A stretch of DNA of 64,000 bases from positions 62,001 to 126,000 of the forward strand of contig NZ_JANFYZ010000004.1 of assembly GCF_024460775.1 (NCBI RefSeq), written 5' to 3'. Both the position numbers and the translations under genes were made by a program. Source of the stretch: Desulfovibrio desulfuricans. GTDB lineage: Bacteria; Desulfobacterota; Desulfovibrionia; Desulfovibrionales; Desulfovibrionaceae. How positions within the stretch are numbered: position 1 is the stretch's first letter; each line of letters begins with the position of its first letter. Positions 25,767 to 33,938 of the stretch are shown here, in pieces. The notes beneath the pieces are model-generated. The model did no database searches. It was given only the letters and a program-made list of their open reading frames with translations, and had not been told where the DNA came from.

Positions 25767-26781
25767 ACTCATTCCCCCGCAATTCCGCGAAGGTGCGGAA
25801 CGCATGGCCGAAGCTTTTCGCCATGTGGATCAGGTTATTGTGGCCGCCCATGTGAACCCAGACGGCGATGCAGCAGGCGCGGTGGCGGCTGCTGGGCATA
25901 TCCTGCGCTCCATGGGCAAGGAATTCATGCTCTACGCCCAGCCAGGCCTGCCGGGATATCTGGATTTTTTTTCCACGCCGGGCTTTGTGCACACAACGCT
26001 GGAGCATCCGCCCTTCAAGCCGCGCTGCGCGGTGCTGCTTGACTGCGGCGAACCCGAGCGCCTTGGCCGCGAGCTGGCGGGGCGCCTGCCGGATCTGCAA
26101 ACCCTGAATATTGACCACCACCTCGGCGGCAACGGCATGGGGAACGTGGCAAACTGGGTTGAACCCCAGGCAGCGGCCACTGCCCAGCTCATGGCCTATG
26201 TGGCCCTGGCCGCAGGCCTGCCCCTTACTGGCGAGCTGGCAAACGGTCTGGCCCTTGGCATCATTACCGACACCGGCGGTTTCTGCCACGGCAATACCAG
26301 CGCCGAGGTGCTCTACCTCACGGCCCATCTGGTTGAGCATGGCTGTAATATTGCCCAGTTGCGCGAACATCTTGAAAACAGCTGGAGCCGTGGCCGCCTG
26401 ACCCTCTGGGGCCAGCTTTTGCAGCGGGCGCAACTTGAGCGCAACGGCAGCGTCTGTTTTTGCCCCGTGTATCTTGAAGACCTGCGCAAATGCGGGGCGC
26501 TGAAGGAAGACCTCGAGGGCTTTGTGGAGCAACTGCGCCGCTTGCGCGGCGTTCAGGTGGCCGCAGTACTGCGGGAGGATTCCCCGGCCTGCTGCAAGTT
26601 CAGCCTGCGCTCCTACGGGGCGGTAGACGTGCGCGCGGCGGCGGCCAGACTTGGCGGCGGCGGGCACCGCAATGCCGCGGGCGGCACTGTGCGGGCAGAT
26701 ATGGATGCGGCAAGCGCCCAGTTGCTGGCGGCCATAGCTGAAGAACTGGATGCCGAAGAGCAGGATTCTTCCGGCGAGTAA
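25753..26781 (+). CDS. nrnA: Bifunctional oligoribonuclease / pAp phosphatase of the DHH family
   Basis: A 342-residue DHH/DHHA1 phosphoesterase, probably the nanoRNase NrnA that degrades RNA oligomers and 3'-phosphoadenosine 5'-phosphate. The motifs are in order: AAHVNPDGDAAG (motif I), LLDCGEPERLG, NIDHHLGG (the DHH box), GIITDTGGFCHGN and, at the C-terminus, GGGGHRNAAGG from DHHA1. The start lies inside the end of ylxP after GGTGGAG. rbfA, which often sits here in other bacteria, is absent from this position. Confidence 0.92.
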   Translation: MQRTELIPPQFREGAERMAEAFRHVDQVIVAAHVNPDGDAAGAVAAAGHILRSMGKEFMLYAQPGLPGYLDFFSTPGFVHTTLEHPPFKPRCAVLLDCGEPERLGRELAGRLPDLQTLNIDHHLGGNGMGNVANWVEPQAAATAQLMAYVALAAGLPLTGELANGLALGIITDTGGFCHGNTSAEVLYLTAHLVEHGCNIAQLREHLENSWSRGRLTLWGQLLQRAQLERNGSVCFCPVYLEDLRKCGALKEDLEGFVEQLRRLRGVQVAAVLREDSPACCKFSLRSYGAVDVRAAAARLGGGGHRNAAGGTVRADMDAASAQLLAAIAEELDAEEQDSSGE

Positions 26782-26883
26782 CAGTTTTCTGCTTTTTTCT
26801 CGGCTTTAGGGCCCGCCAGGGGCCTTTGCCGTCGATATTTTTTTGACTTATGCCCGCTCTGCGGCTATGGTTGCAACTTGCGT

Positions 26884-27897
26884 ATGAGTATGACCAAAGC
26901 GGCTGCTGCCGCACCCAGCACCCCAGACCGGCAGCCGGAAAAAAGCTCCGGGGCGGCCCAGTTGCCCCAGCAGCACGGCATTCTGGTGCTGCGCAAGCCC
27001 TCCGGCCCCACCTCGGCCCGTTGTCTCACGGCTATCAAACGCCTTGGGCAAAAAAAGATCGGGCATGCGGGCACTCTTGATCCTTTGGCATCAGGGGTTC
27101 TGCTTGTTTTGCTGGGGCAGGCCACCAAACTTTCAGGGCATCTGCTGGCTGGCGGCGGCAAGGTTTACAGCGGCACGCTGCGGCTGGGCCAGACCACCGA
27201 CACCTGGGATATTGAAGGCAAGGTAGTGGCCGAAGCGCCGTGGGAGCATGTGAGCGAAGCTGACGTGCGCCGCGAAGTTGCCGCGTGGCTTGAGCTTGCC
27301 GAGCAGGCCGTGCCGCCCTATTCAGCGGCCAAGCACGAAGGCCAGCCGCTCTACAAACTGGCGCGCAAGGGCGTAGAAGCCCCTGCCAAGGTCAAACGCA
27401 TGAAAATTTCACAGGCGGAAACACTCACGGTGAGTCTTCCGTTTGTGAGCTTTCGGGTCGCTTGCAGTTCTGGCACCTATATACGCTCCCTGGCCCACAG
27501 CTTGGGGACGCGCTTAGGGTGTGGAGCCGTGCTCACAGAACTGACCCGGGAGTATAGTCACCCCTTCGGCCTCGATGTGGCCCACGATCCTGCGGATTTC
27601 ACGGCTGATCCCACCCTGTTGCCCGGTTGCGTGCGTCCCATTGCGGAAGCGCTGCCCCACTGGCGCAAGGTGGAACTCACGCCGGATGAAGCCGCACGTG
27701 TGCGCAACGGCATAGCCGTGCCTTGCCGCCCGGAAGCACCCGCGCAAGCGGATGCCCCCGAGCAGGGCGCGACAGGTGCCGAGCCTGCGGAAGGCTTTGC
27801 GCTGCTGCTTGAACAGGGCACTGCCCTGGCTCTGGCGCAGCTCGAAACCACGCCCGCTGGCCCATGCTGGACCGTGTTGCGGGGACTTTGGAACTAA
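26884..27897 (+). CDS. truB: tRNA pseudouridine 55 synthase
   Basis: Converts U55 of tRNA to pseudouridine. The catalytic motif KKIGHAGTLDPLASGVL gives Asp66 as the nucleophile in the 337-residue reading. The following RLGQTTDTWD and PPYSAAKHEGQPLYKLAR, and CSSGTYIRSLAHSLG, are the conserved substrate-binding loops. There is a roughly 30-residue Ala/Pro-rich N-terminal extension. The start is uncertain: ATG at 26884 or 26890 or TTG at 26878 are all possible, none with a strong ribosome binding site. Confidence 0.92.
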   Translation: MSMTKAAAAAPSTPDRQPEKSSGAAQLPQQHGILVLRKPSGPTSARCLTAIKRLGQKKIGHAGTLDPLASGVLLVLLGQATKLSGHLLAGGGKVYSGTLRLGQTTDTWDIEGKVVAEAPWEHVSEADVRREVAAWLELAEQAVPPYSAAKHEGQPLYKLARKGVEAPAKVKRMKISQAETLTVSLPFVSFRVACSSGTYIRSLAHSLGTRLGCGAVLTELTREYSHPFGLDVAHDPADFTADPTLLPGCVRPIAEALPHWRKVELTPDEAARVRNGIAVPCRPEAPAQADAPEQGATGAEPAEGFALLLEQGTALALAQLETTPAGPCWTVLRGLWN

Positions 27898-27921
27898 CCC
27901 CGACTATCAAGGAGTACTGCT

Positions 27922-28191
27922 GTGGTAATGGATGCCAGCGACAAGAAAACGGTTATTGATGCTCACGCCAAACACGAAGGCGACACCGGTTCCCCGGAAG
28001 TTCAGGTGGCACTGCTCACCGCCCGTATTGAAGACCTCACCGGTCACTTCAAAGAACACAAGAAGGACTTCCACTCCCGCACCGGTCTGCTCAAGCTGGT
28101 TGGCCGTCGTCGCAACATTCTGAACTATCTGAAGAAGAAAGACGTTCAGCGTTACCGCGCTCTTATCGAAAAGCTCGGTCTGCGCAAGTAA
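27922..28191 (+). CDS. rpsO: 30S ribosomal protein S15
   Basis: A primary-binding protein of the 30S subunit that contacts the central domain of 16S rRNA. The 89-residue sequence has the family signature from [18 protein letters not shown] through [21 protein letters not shown]. The GTG at 27922 is chosen because AAGGAG ends 7 bases before it; the ATG 6 bases later would leave a 13-base spacer. It is followed by a hairpin and then pnp, the usual arrangement. Confidence 0.97.
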   Translation: MVMDASDKKTVIDAHAKHEGDTGSPEVQVALLTARIEDLTGHFKEHKKDFHSRTGLLKLVGRRRNILNYLKKKDVQRYRALIEKLGLRK

Positions 28192-28204
28192 GACTTCTGT
28201 CGCG

Positions 28205-28230
28205 CAAGGGGGAGCCAGCGCTCCCCCTTG
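28205..28230 (+). terminator. Hairpin between rpsO and pnp
   Basis: CAAGGGGGAGC (28205-28215) pairs perfectly with 28220-28230 around a CAGC tetraloop. The following TTGCTTG is only moderately U-rich, so it may be a leaky terminator or a processing site; in E. coli this intergenic region is cut by RNase III for PNPase autoregulation. Confidence 0.65.
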
Positions 28231-28361
28231 TTGCTTGAATCAACCCCCACGAGGGTACAAAACGCGAAGAAGGGGGGTCCGGGAAAATCAGGCAGAGGCC
28301 AAAGGCCGATGATCTGCCCGCTTTTGCCGGAATCCCCTTCGCACTACGCAAAGGAATTTTT

Positions 28362-30602
28362 ATGTATCAAGATATTTTTGAACCCATCAGGGTTACAGCC
28401 ATGGTCGGCGGCAAGGAAGTTATCCTTGAAACAGGCCGTATGGCCAATCAGGCCCACGGCTCTGTGTGGATTCAGTGCGGCGGTACCGTGGTGCTCGTCA
28501 CCGTGTGCTCGCAGACGCTTGAATTCGACAAGGGCTTCTTCCCCCTTACCGTTGAATACTCCGAAAAAATGTACGCCGCTGGCCGCATCCCCGGCAGCTT
28601 CTTCCGCCGCGAAATCGGCCGTCCTTCCGAGCGCGAAACCCTGGTTTCCCGCCTGATCGACCGCCCGCTGCGTCCGCTCTTCCCCAAGAAGGGCCTGAAC
28701 GAAGACGTGCAGGTTCTGGCCAGCGTTATCTCTGCCGATCAGGTGAACGACTCCGACGTGCTGGCCCTTACGGGCGCTTCCGCCGCTGTCATGCTTTCGC
28801 CCCTGCCCTTTGACGGCCCGGTGGCCGGTGGCCGCATTGGCCGCATCAATGGCCAGTTTGTGCTGAACCCCACCTTTGAGCAGCAGGAACAGAGCGACCT
28901 CAACATCGTGTTTGCCGCCTCTGCCGATGCGCTCACCATGGTGGAAGGCGAAGCCCGCTTTGTGCCCGAAGAAGTCATCATCGACGCTCTTGAATGGGGC
29001 CGCCAGCAGATTCAGCCTCTGGTCGAAGCCCAGCTCAAGCTGCGCGAACTGGCCGGCAAGCCCAAGATGGCCTTTACCCCCCACGCCGACGACCCGGTTC
29101 TGGTTGCCCGCGTGAAGGAACTGGCCCTTGCCGCAGGCCTGGAAGAAGCCCTGCGCGTGCCTGAAAAGATGGCCCGCAAGGACGCCCGCAAGGCCGTGAA
29201 AGAAAAGGTCATGGAGAACCTCAAGAACGATCCGGCCTGGGCCGAGAACGACGCCGCGCTCAAGAGCGTGGGCGACATGCTCTCCGACCTGGAAAAGAAG
29301 CTGGTGCGCGCCCGTATTGTCAACGAAGGCACGCGCATTGACGGCCGCGACACCAAGACCGTGCGCCCCATACAGATCCAGACCGGCCTGCTGCCCCGCG
29401 CCCACGGCTCCGCCCTGTTCCGCCGCGGCGAAACCAAGTCCATGGTTGTGACCACCCTTGGTTCCTCCACCGATGAACAGCGTATGGATTCGCTCACCGG
29501 CGACGTGACCAAGCGCTTTATGCTGCACTACAACTTCCCGCCCTTCTCTGTGGGCGAGGTCAAGCCCGTGCGCGTTTCGCGTCGCGAAATCGGCCACGGC
29601 GCGCTGGCGGAAAAATCCCTGCGCCCCGTGCTGCCCGCTGACGCTGATTTTCCCTTTACCCTGCGCGTTGTGTCCGAGACTCTCGAATCCAACGGCTCTT
29701 CCTCCATGGCTGCCGTGTGCGGCGGCTCGCTTTCTCTCATGGATGCGGGCGTGCCCATCAGCGCCCCTGTGGCCGGTGTGGCCATGGGCCTCATCAAGGA
29801 AGGCGACAAGTTCATCGTGCTCACCGATATTCTTGGTGATGAAGACGCCCTCGGCGACATGGACTTCAAGATCGCTGGCACCGCAGAAGGCGTGACCGGC
29901 GTGCAGATGGACATCAAGATCACCGGCCTCACCACCGAAATCATGCGCGCCGCCATGAAGCAGGCCCACGAAGGCCGCCATCACATTCTGGAAGAAATGG
30001 CCAAGGCCATTGGCGAACCGCGCAAGGAACTTTCGCGCTTTGCCCCCCAGCATGCCGAAGTGTTCGTGAACCCGGACATCATCCGCCTCATCATTGGCCC
30101 CGGCGGCAAGAACATCAAGGCCATCACCGCGGCTACGGGCGCGTCTGTGGATATTGAAGATTCGGGCCGCGTGTCCATCTTCGCCCCCACGGCCGAAGCC
30201 CTGGAAAAAGCCCGCGAAATGGTTTCTTACTATGACCAGCGCCCCGATCTCGGCAAGAACTATCTTGCCAAGGTGCGCAAAATCATGGAAATCGGCGCCA
30301 TCGTGGAAGTGCTGCCCAATGTGGAAGCCCTTGTGCACGTGTCGCAGCTTGACGTTAACCGCGTGGAACAGCCCGGCGACGTGGCTCGCCTTGGCGAAGA
30401 CATGATGGTCAAGGTCATTGAAATCAACGGCGACCGCATCCGCGCCAGCCGCAAGGCCGTGCTGCTTGAAGAGCAGGGCCATCCCTGGAATCCCGAAGAA
30501 ACCGCCCGTCCTCCCCGTTCCGACAGGGGCGACCGCGGCGACAGAAATGGCCGTGGTGACCGTGGCGGGCGTGACCGCCGCGACCGTGGCGACAGACGTT
30601 AA
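28362..30602 (+). CDS. pnp: Polyribonucleotide nucleotidyltransferase
   Basis: Phosphorolytic 3'-5' exoribonuclease, trimeric, part of RNA decay. The 746-residue protein shows two RNase PH-type cores; the first includes FFRREIGRPSERETLVSRLIDRPLRPLFPK and the second GETKSMVVTTLGSS and SNGSSSMAAVCGGSLSLMDAGVP. The KH domain (PGGKNIKAITAATGASVDIE) and S1 domain follow. The last 30 residues are an Arg/Gly/Asp-rich tail, as in several non-enteric PNPases, and probably aid RNA binding. The ATG follows AAAGGAA. Confidence 0.97.
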   Translation: MYQDIFEPIRVTAMVGGKEVILETGRMANQAHGSVWIQCGGTVVLVTVCSQTLEFDKGFFPLTVEYSEKMYAAGRIPGSFFRREIGRPSERETLVSRLIDRPLRPLFPKKGLNEDVQVLASVISADQVNDSDVLALTGASAAVMLSPLPFDGPVAGGRIGRINGQFVLNPTFEQQEQSDLNIVFAASADALTMVEGEARFVPEEVIIDALEWGRQQIQPLVEAQLKLRELAGKPKMAFTPHADDPVLVARVKELALAAGLEEALRVPEKMARKDARKAVKEKVMENLKNDPAWAENDAALKSVGDMLSDLEKKLVRARIVNEGTRIDGRDTKTVRPIQIQTGLLPRAHGSALFRRGETKSMVVTTLGSSTDEQRMDSLTGDVTKRFMLHYNFPPFSVGEVKPVRVSRREIGHGALAEKSLRPVLPADADFPFTLRVVSETLESNGSSSMAAVCGGSLSLMDAGVPISAPVAGVAMGLIKEGDKFIVLTDILGDEDALGDMDFKIAGTAEGVTGVQMDIKITGLTTEIMRAAMKQAHEGRHHILEEMAKAIGEPRKELSRFAPQHAEVFVNPDIIRLIIGPGGKNIKAITAATGASVDIEDSGRVSIFAPTAEALEKAREMVSYYDQRPDLGKNYLAKVRKIMEIGAIVEVLPNVEALVHVSQLDVNRVEQPGDVARLGEDMMVKVIEINGDRIRASRKAVLLEEQGHPWNPEETARPPRSDRGDRGDRNGRGDRGGRDRRDRGDRR

Positions 30603-30612
30603 AATGTATTGC

Positions 30613-30641
30613 GCGCAGGCCGGATACTCTCCGGCCTGCGC
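30613..30641 (+). terminator. GC-rich hairpin after pnp
   Basis: GCGCAGGCCGG (30613-30623) pairs perfectly with 30631-30641 around ATACTCT. No U-tract follows, so it may stabilise the pnp mRNA or terminate inefficiently; the next gene starts 28 bases later. Confidence 0.5.
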
Positions 30642-30669
30642 CCTGACCGCGCGATGAAAGGAATATTTC

Positions 30670-31653
30670 ATGGCCAAAAAAGCTGAAAACAAAATTCAGG
30701 CTGCCGAAACCGAAGCCGAAGAATGGGTTCGCGTTGACAGTGAAGGCAATCCTCTTGCCGATCAGGCTCCTACTGCCGAAGAGCTGGAAGCCAAGCTGGC
30801 TGCCGCCAACCGTGGGCACACAGAAACCCTGGGCGATGCCTGGGCGGTGCTGACAGGGCAAAACCCCGCCGCCATCATGGGCCAGATTGCCACCACCGTC
30901 ATGCACGACGGCGGCACCCGCCCCTCCTGGCAGTGGAAACGCGACGGCAAGGATCACATCCTGCTGGCATGGCCGCAGGATCAGCCTGTCAGGGCTGCCG
31001 TGCTTGTGGCTGGCGAGGAAGGGGAAAAGCTTACCCCTGTTACCGCCACCCCCCTGCTTGAAGGGCTGCCCAACGACCTCACGGTTGACAACGTGCACCC
31101 CTGGCAGACCGGCGTTGAGGCCAATGTGGCCGTGACCATGCTTGAGGGCAAAAACCCCATGTGGTTTTATGACCCGCTGTATGGACGCGACAAGGACGAC
31201 CTCACCCCCGGCGTCATGCACACATTTTTGCTGGCTGGCCTCGCTCTTGGCCTGCGCAAGGCCCTGCTGGACGAAATCACCATCACCCAGGGCGTGCGTT
31301 ACGAGGCCTATGCCGAGGCATGGCTTGCCGAAAACCCCGGCAAAACCCGCCTGGACGTGCCGCCTCTCAAGGTGAGCGTCAGCAATCGTCACCTCATCAT
31401 GCCAGGCCGCAACTTCTGCGAATACCAGATGCGCGCCACCATTGAAGAAGTGAAAGACTGCCAGCTTGAAAAAATGCCCGTAAAGCTGCTCTACCTCAGC
31501 TTTCCCTTTGAGGACAGACAGCCCATGCGTCTGGCTGTTTACGCCTCCAAGATGGTTCTGGGCGAGTACGAACCTGAAGCGGGACACGAAATCGATGCCT
31601 ATGTATGGCTGCAAGGCCGTATCATTGACATTGACCAGGGACCGCAGCAATAA
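30670..31653 (+). CDS. Conserved hypothetical protein
   Basis: A 327-residue soluble protein with no signal peptide or membrane helix. It opens with a charged, Ala/Glu-rich segment (about 1-50), and the rest reads as a regular globular domain. Visible landmarks are SWQWKRDGKDHILLAWP, MWFYDPLYGRDKDDLTPG, FCEYQMRATIEEV and a final Asp-rich VWLQGRIIDIDQGP. I recognise no family. It may be conserved in Desulfovibrio relatives, but that needs a search. AAAGGAA precedes the ATG. A 14-bp terminator stem follows, so it ends the pnp-proximal transcript. Confidence 0.75.
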   Translation: MAKKAENKIQAAETEAEEWVRVDSEGNPLADQAPTAEELEAKLAAANRGHTETLGDAWAVLTGQNPAAIMGQIATTVMHDGGTRPSWQWKRDGKDHILLAWPQDQPVRAAVLVAGEEGEKLTPVTATPLLEGLPNDLTVDNVHPWQTGVEANVAVTMLEGKNPMWFYDPLYGRDKDDLTPGVMHTFLLAGLALGLRKALLDEITITQGVRYEAYAEAWLAENPGKTRLDVPPLKVSVSNRHLIMPGRNFCEYQMRATIEEVKDCQLEKMPVKLLYLSFPFEDRQPMRLAVYASKMVLGEYEPEAGHEIDAYVWLQGRIIDIDQGPQQ

Positions 31654-31658
31654 TCTTT

Positions 31659-31692
31659 TGAAGGGCCGCGCCATCGGCGCGGCCCTTCAACA
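31659..31692 (+). terminator. Terminator after the conserved hypothetical gene
   Basis: TGAAGGGCCGCGCC (31659-31672) pairs perfectly over 14 bp with 31676-31689 around a 3-base loop (ATC). There is no strong U-tract, but the stem is very stable and stands right after the stop codon at 31653. Confidence 0.7.
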
Positions 31693-32027
31693 CTCTGAGT
31701 CTGTGGCGGAGCCGCCCTGCCGCCAGCTATGAAGCGGCCCGTTTCAGAGCAATCAGCCCCACAGGGGGCACAACGACCTGGGATTGCACCATCTGCAAGC
31801 CGACAACAGGTCAGACAAGATCCGCATCTTCCCCCCTCAGTCTGCATCAGCGCGCACCATGTGCCGCGATGCCTGATGTGCCGTTCCGTATTGCAGCAAT
31901 TTTGGTTGAGATTGCTCAGGTTACTGCGTGAGCAGATGCCCGCCACCAAGGCGTAACGCAGCTATGGACAATGTTCGGCAACTTCGGAAAACAGCGCCGT
32001 ACTCACGCCGCATTGAGCAGGGGACAT
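31690..32027. other. Upstream region of the sigma-54 activator gene
   Basis: About 340 bases without a supported gene. I see no riboswitch, tRNA or clear promoter here. If the activator starts at its upstream ATG (31971) rather than 32028, the last 57 bases are coding. Confidence 0.4.
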
Positions 32028-33596
32028 ATGCAAGAAGCCCATTTCGCCGCGCCCTTCATGGGCACAGGGCAGTGCCTCGACACCCTTAACCGGGTGTTGG
32101 CCGCCCTATCGCCGGGCCATTCCTTTCACGATTCTCTGCGGGAGCTGCTGGCGGCTCTTGCAGAAGACATGCACTTCGACAGGCCCCACATTGTGGTTCA
32201 GGATCCTGAAAGCGGCGAGCTCAAGCTCTCGCTTTCCTACGGCCCTGCGGACGCGCCCGAGGCCGCCTATGAGCCGGGATCAGGCATCACTGGTCAGGTT
32301 TTTGCCGAGGGCAGGCCCATTATTGTTTCATGCATGCAGGGTCGGCCAGACTTTCAGAACCGCCTTTTTGGCCGCAGCCAGGAAGAAATGGCGCGGCTTG
32401 CATTCATCAGCGTGCCGGTGCGCGTTGAAAATGCCGACCAGACGGAAGTTATCGGCACACTGAGCGCCGATACCCCCACTGCGCCAGAATCTGAACTGGA
32501 TCTGCGCTGCCGCTTTCTCGAAACAGTAGCCACTCTTGTGGGCCGACAGGTGGCGCGTTTGCAGGAGGAAATGGCGCGCCAGCATTTCTGCATGCTGCCC
32601 GATGAACCGCTTGTCAGCGGCACGCCAGCCTCGGTCATTGCCACCTCCAAGAGCTTGCGGCACGTGCTGCGCCGCCTTACCCAAGCCGGGGCCAGCCGCG
32701 CAACCGTGCTGTTGCGCGGGGAGTCGGGCGTGGGCAAAGAACTGATGGCCCAGGCCCTGCACACAGCAAGCCCTCGGCGCACGCAGCCGCTGGTCATGCT
32801 CAACTGCGCCGCCCTGCCCTCGGAACTCATTGAAGGCGAGCTTTTTGGCTGGCGCAAGGGCGCGTTCACAGGCGCGGTGCAAAACCGTGCCGGCCTTTTC
32901 CGCCAGGCAGACAAGGGCACGCTGTTTCTGGACGAAATCGGCGACCTCTCCACCACCGCACAGGCAAAGGTGCTGCGCGCGCTTCAGGAAGGCGAAATCC
33001 AGCCTCTTGGCGATGAACGCCGCTACAAGGTGGACGTGCGCCTTGTCTGCGCAACCAACCGCCCGCTGGAAGAACTGGTGGAGCAGGGGCTATTCCGCGA
33101 GGATCTGTACTACCGCATCAATGTCTTTCCCGTGTTCATTCCGCCGCTGCGCGAAAGGCCGGAGGACATTTTGCCCCTCACGGAGCATTTTTTGCGCATG
33201 TTCAGCAAGGAATACGACCGCCCGGTACGGCGCATTTCCACGCCTGCCATCGACCTTTTGCTGCAATACCACTGGCCCGGCAACGTGCGTGAGCTGAAAA
33301 ACGTCATGGAACGCGCCGTGCTCATCTGCGAGGATGCCGTACTGCGCGCCCACCACCTGCCCAGCACCCTGCAAAGCGCGGAGAGCAGCAGCACCGGCCC
33401 AACGGGCGGCGGCCTTGGCTTTAATGAAACCATCGCCCGGGTGGAGCAGGAATTTATTGTGGATGCCCTCAAAAATGCCCGTGGCAATATCCATCAGGCC
33501 GCGCGCGATCTGGGCATCACCTACCGCATCATCTATTACAAGATGAAAAAATACGGCATAGATCACCGCCGTTTTGCTCCTTCCACCCCAGCATAA
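32028..33596 (+). CDS. GAF-domain sigma-54-dependent transcriptional activator (NifA-like)
   Basis: A 522-residue enhancer-binding protein that would activate sigma-54 RNA polymerase. Residues about 15-175 form a GAF sensor; the AAA+ core has Walker A GESGVGKE (231-238), the sigma-54 contact loop GAFTGA (278-283) and Walker B LFLDEIGD. The C-terminal Fis-type helix-turn-helix (ARGNIHQAARDLGITYRIIYYKMKKYGI) is the DNA-binding part. AGGGGAC lies 5 bases before the ATG at 32028; a start at 31971 adds 19 residues without a good site. It directly precedes the urea/urease cluster and a -24/-12 promoter, so it is probably their activator. The GAF ligand is unknown. Confidence 0.9.
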   Translation: MQEAHFAAPFMGTGQCLDTLNRVLAALSPGHSFHDSLRELLAALAEDMHFDRPHIVVQDPESGELKLSLSYGPADAPEAAYEPGSGITGQVFAEGRPIIVSCMQGRPDFQNRLFGRSQEEMARLAFISVPVRVENADQTEVIGTLSADTPTAPESELDLRCRFLETVATLVGRQVARLQEEMARQHFCMLPDEPLVSGTPASVIATSKSLRHVLRRLTQAGASRATVLLRGESGVGKELMAQALHTASPRRTQPLVMLNCAALPSELIEGELFGWRKGAFTGAVQNRAGLFRQADKGTLFLDEIGDLSTTAQAKVLRALQEGEIQPLGDERRYKVDVRLVCATNRPLEELVEQGLFREDLYYRINVFPVFIPPLRERPEDILPLTEHFLRMFSKEYDRPVRRISTPAIDLLLQYHWPGNVRELKNVMERAVLICEDAVLRAHHLPSTLQSAESSSTGPTGGGLGFNETIARVEQEFIVDALKNARGNIHQAARDLGITYRIIYYKMKKYGIDHRRFAPSTPA

Positions 33597-33630
33597 CGCC
33601 TCAAACCGATGCACGGCATACAGCACTTCA

Positions 33631-33676
33631 CACCCGGCCCGGCAGACTTGTAATCTGCCGGGCCGGGTGTGTTTTT
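33631..33676 (+). terminator. Strong terminator after the activator gene
   Basis: A 16-bp perfect stem (33631-33646 with 33654-33669) around the loop CTTGTAA is followed by TGTTTTTTTG. This isolates the activator gene from the urt operon, which must therefore start at its own promoter. Confidence 0.93.
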
Positions 33677-33729
33677 TTGCGCTGGCGCTCAGAACTGTGG
33701 CAGGGCATGCAGCACCACTCTGAATGCAT

Positions 33730-33776
33730 ACAAAATTGTTTTAAAATCCCATAATTTTACAAAAATGTTTTAATTT
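33730..33776. promoter_or_regulatory. AT-rich tandem repeats upstream of the urt promoter
   Basis: ACAAAATTGTTTTAAAAT (33730-33747) and ACAAAAATGTTTTAATTT (33759-33776) are near-identical, 29 bases apart (close to three helical turns). A third partial copy, ACAAATTATTACAAAA, begins at 33809. They lie 60-105 bases upstream of the -24 element. A binding site for the adjacent activator or for a bending protein is plausible. Confidence 0.4.
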
Positions 33777-33833
33777 TAGAGCACTACATAAAAATTTATC
33801 AAACAAATACAAATTATTACAAAAAATATCGTC

Positions 33834-33850
33834 TTGGAACGCCTCTTGCT
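33834..33850 (+). promoter_or_regulatory. Sigma-54 promoter of the urea uptake/urease cluster
   Basis: TTGGAACGCCTCTTGCT matches the sigma-54 consensus TTGGCACG-N4-TTGCW at every fixed position but one (A instead of C after GG). The GG (33836-33837) and GC (33848-33849) are exactly 12 bases apart. Transcription would start near 33860, about 80 bases before urtA. The activator gene just upstream supplies the expected partner. Confidence 0.85.
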
Positions 33851-33938
33851 TACCTATGTGCTGTAGCAAGCAGCGCGGCAACCATGGGGGTGCGCCGCGT
33901 CACGTACAGACATACAGACAGTTCCAAGGAGGCTCCAC

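Noticed and set aside
28344-30692. A 782-residue minus-strand frame opposite pnp
   Set aside because: Antisense to PNPase; no motif in its translation.
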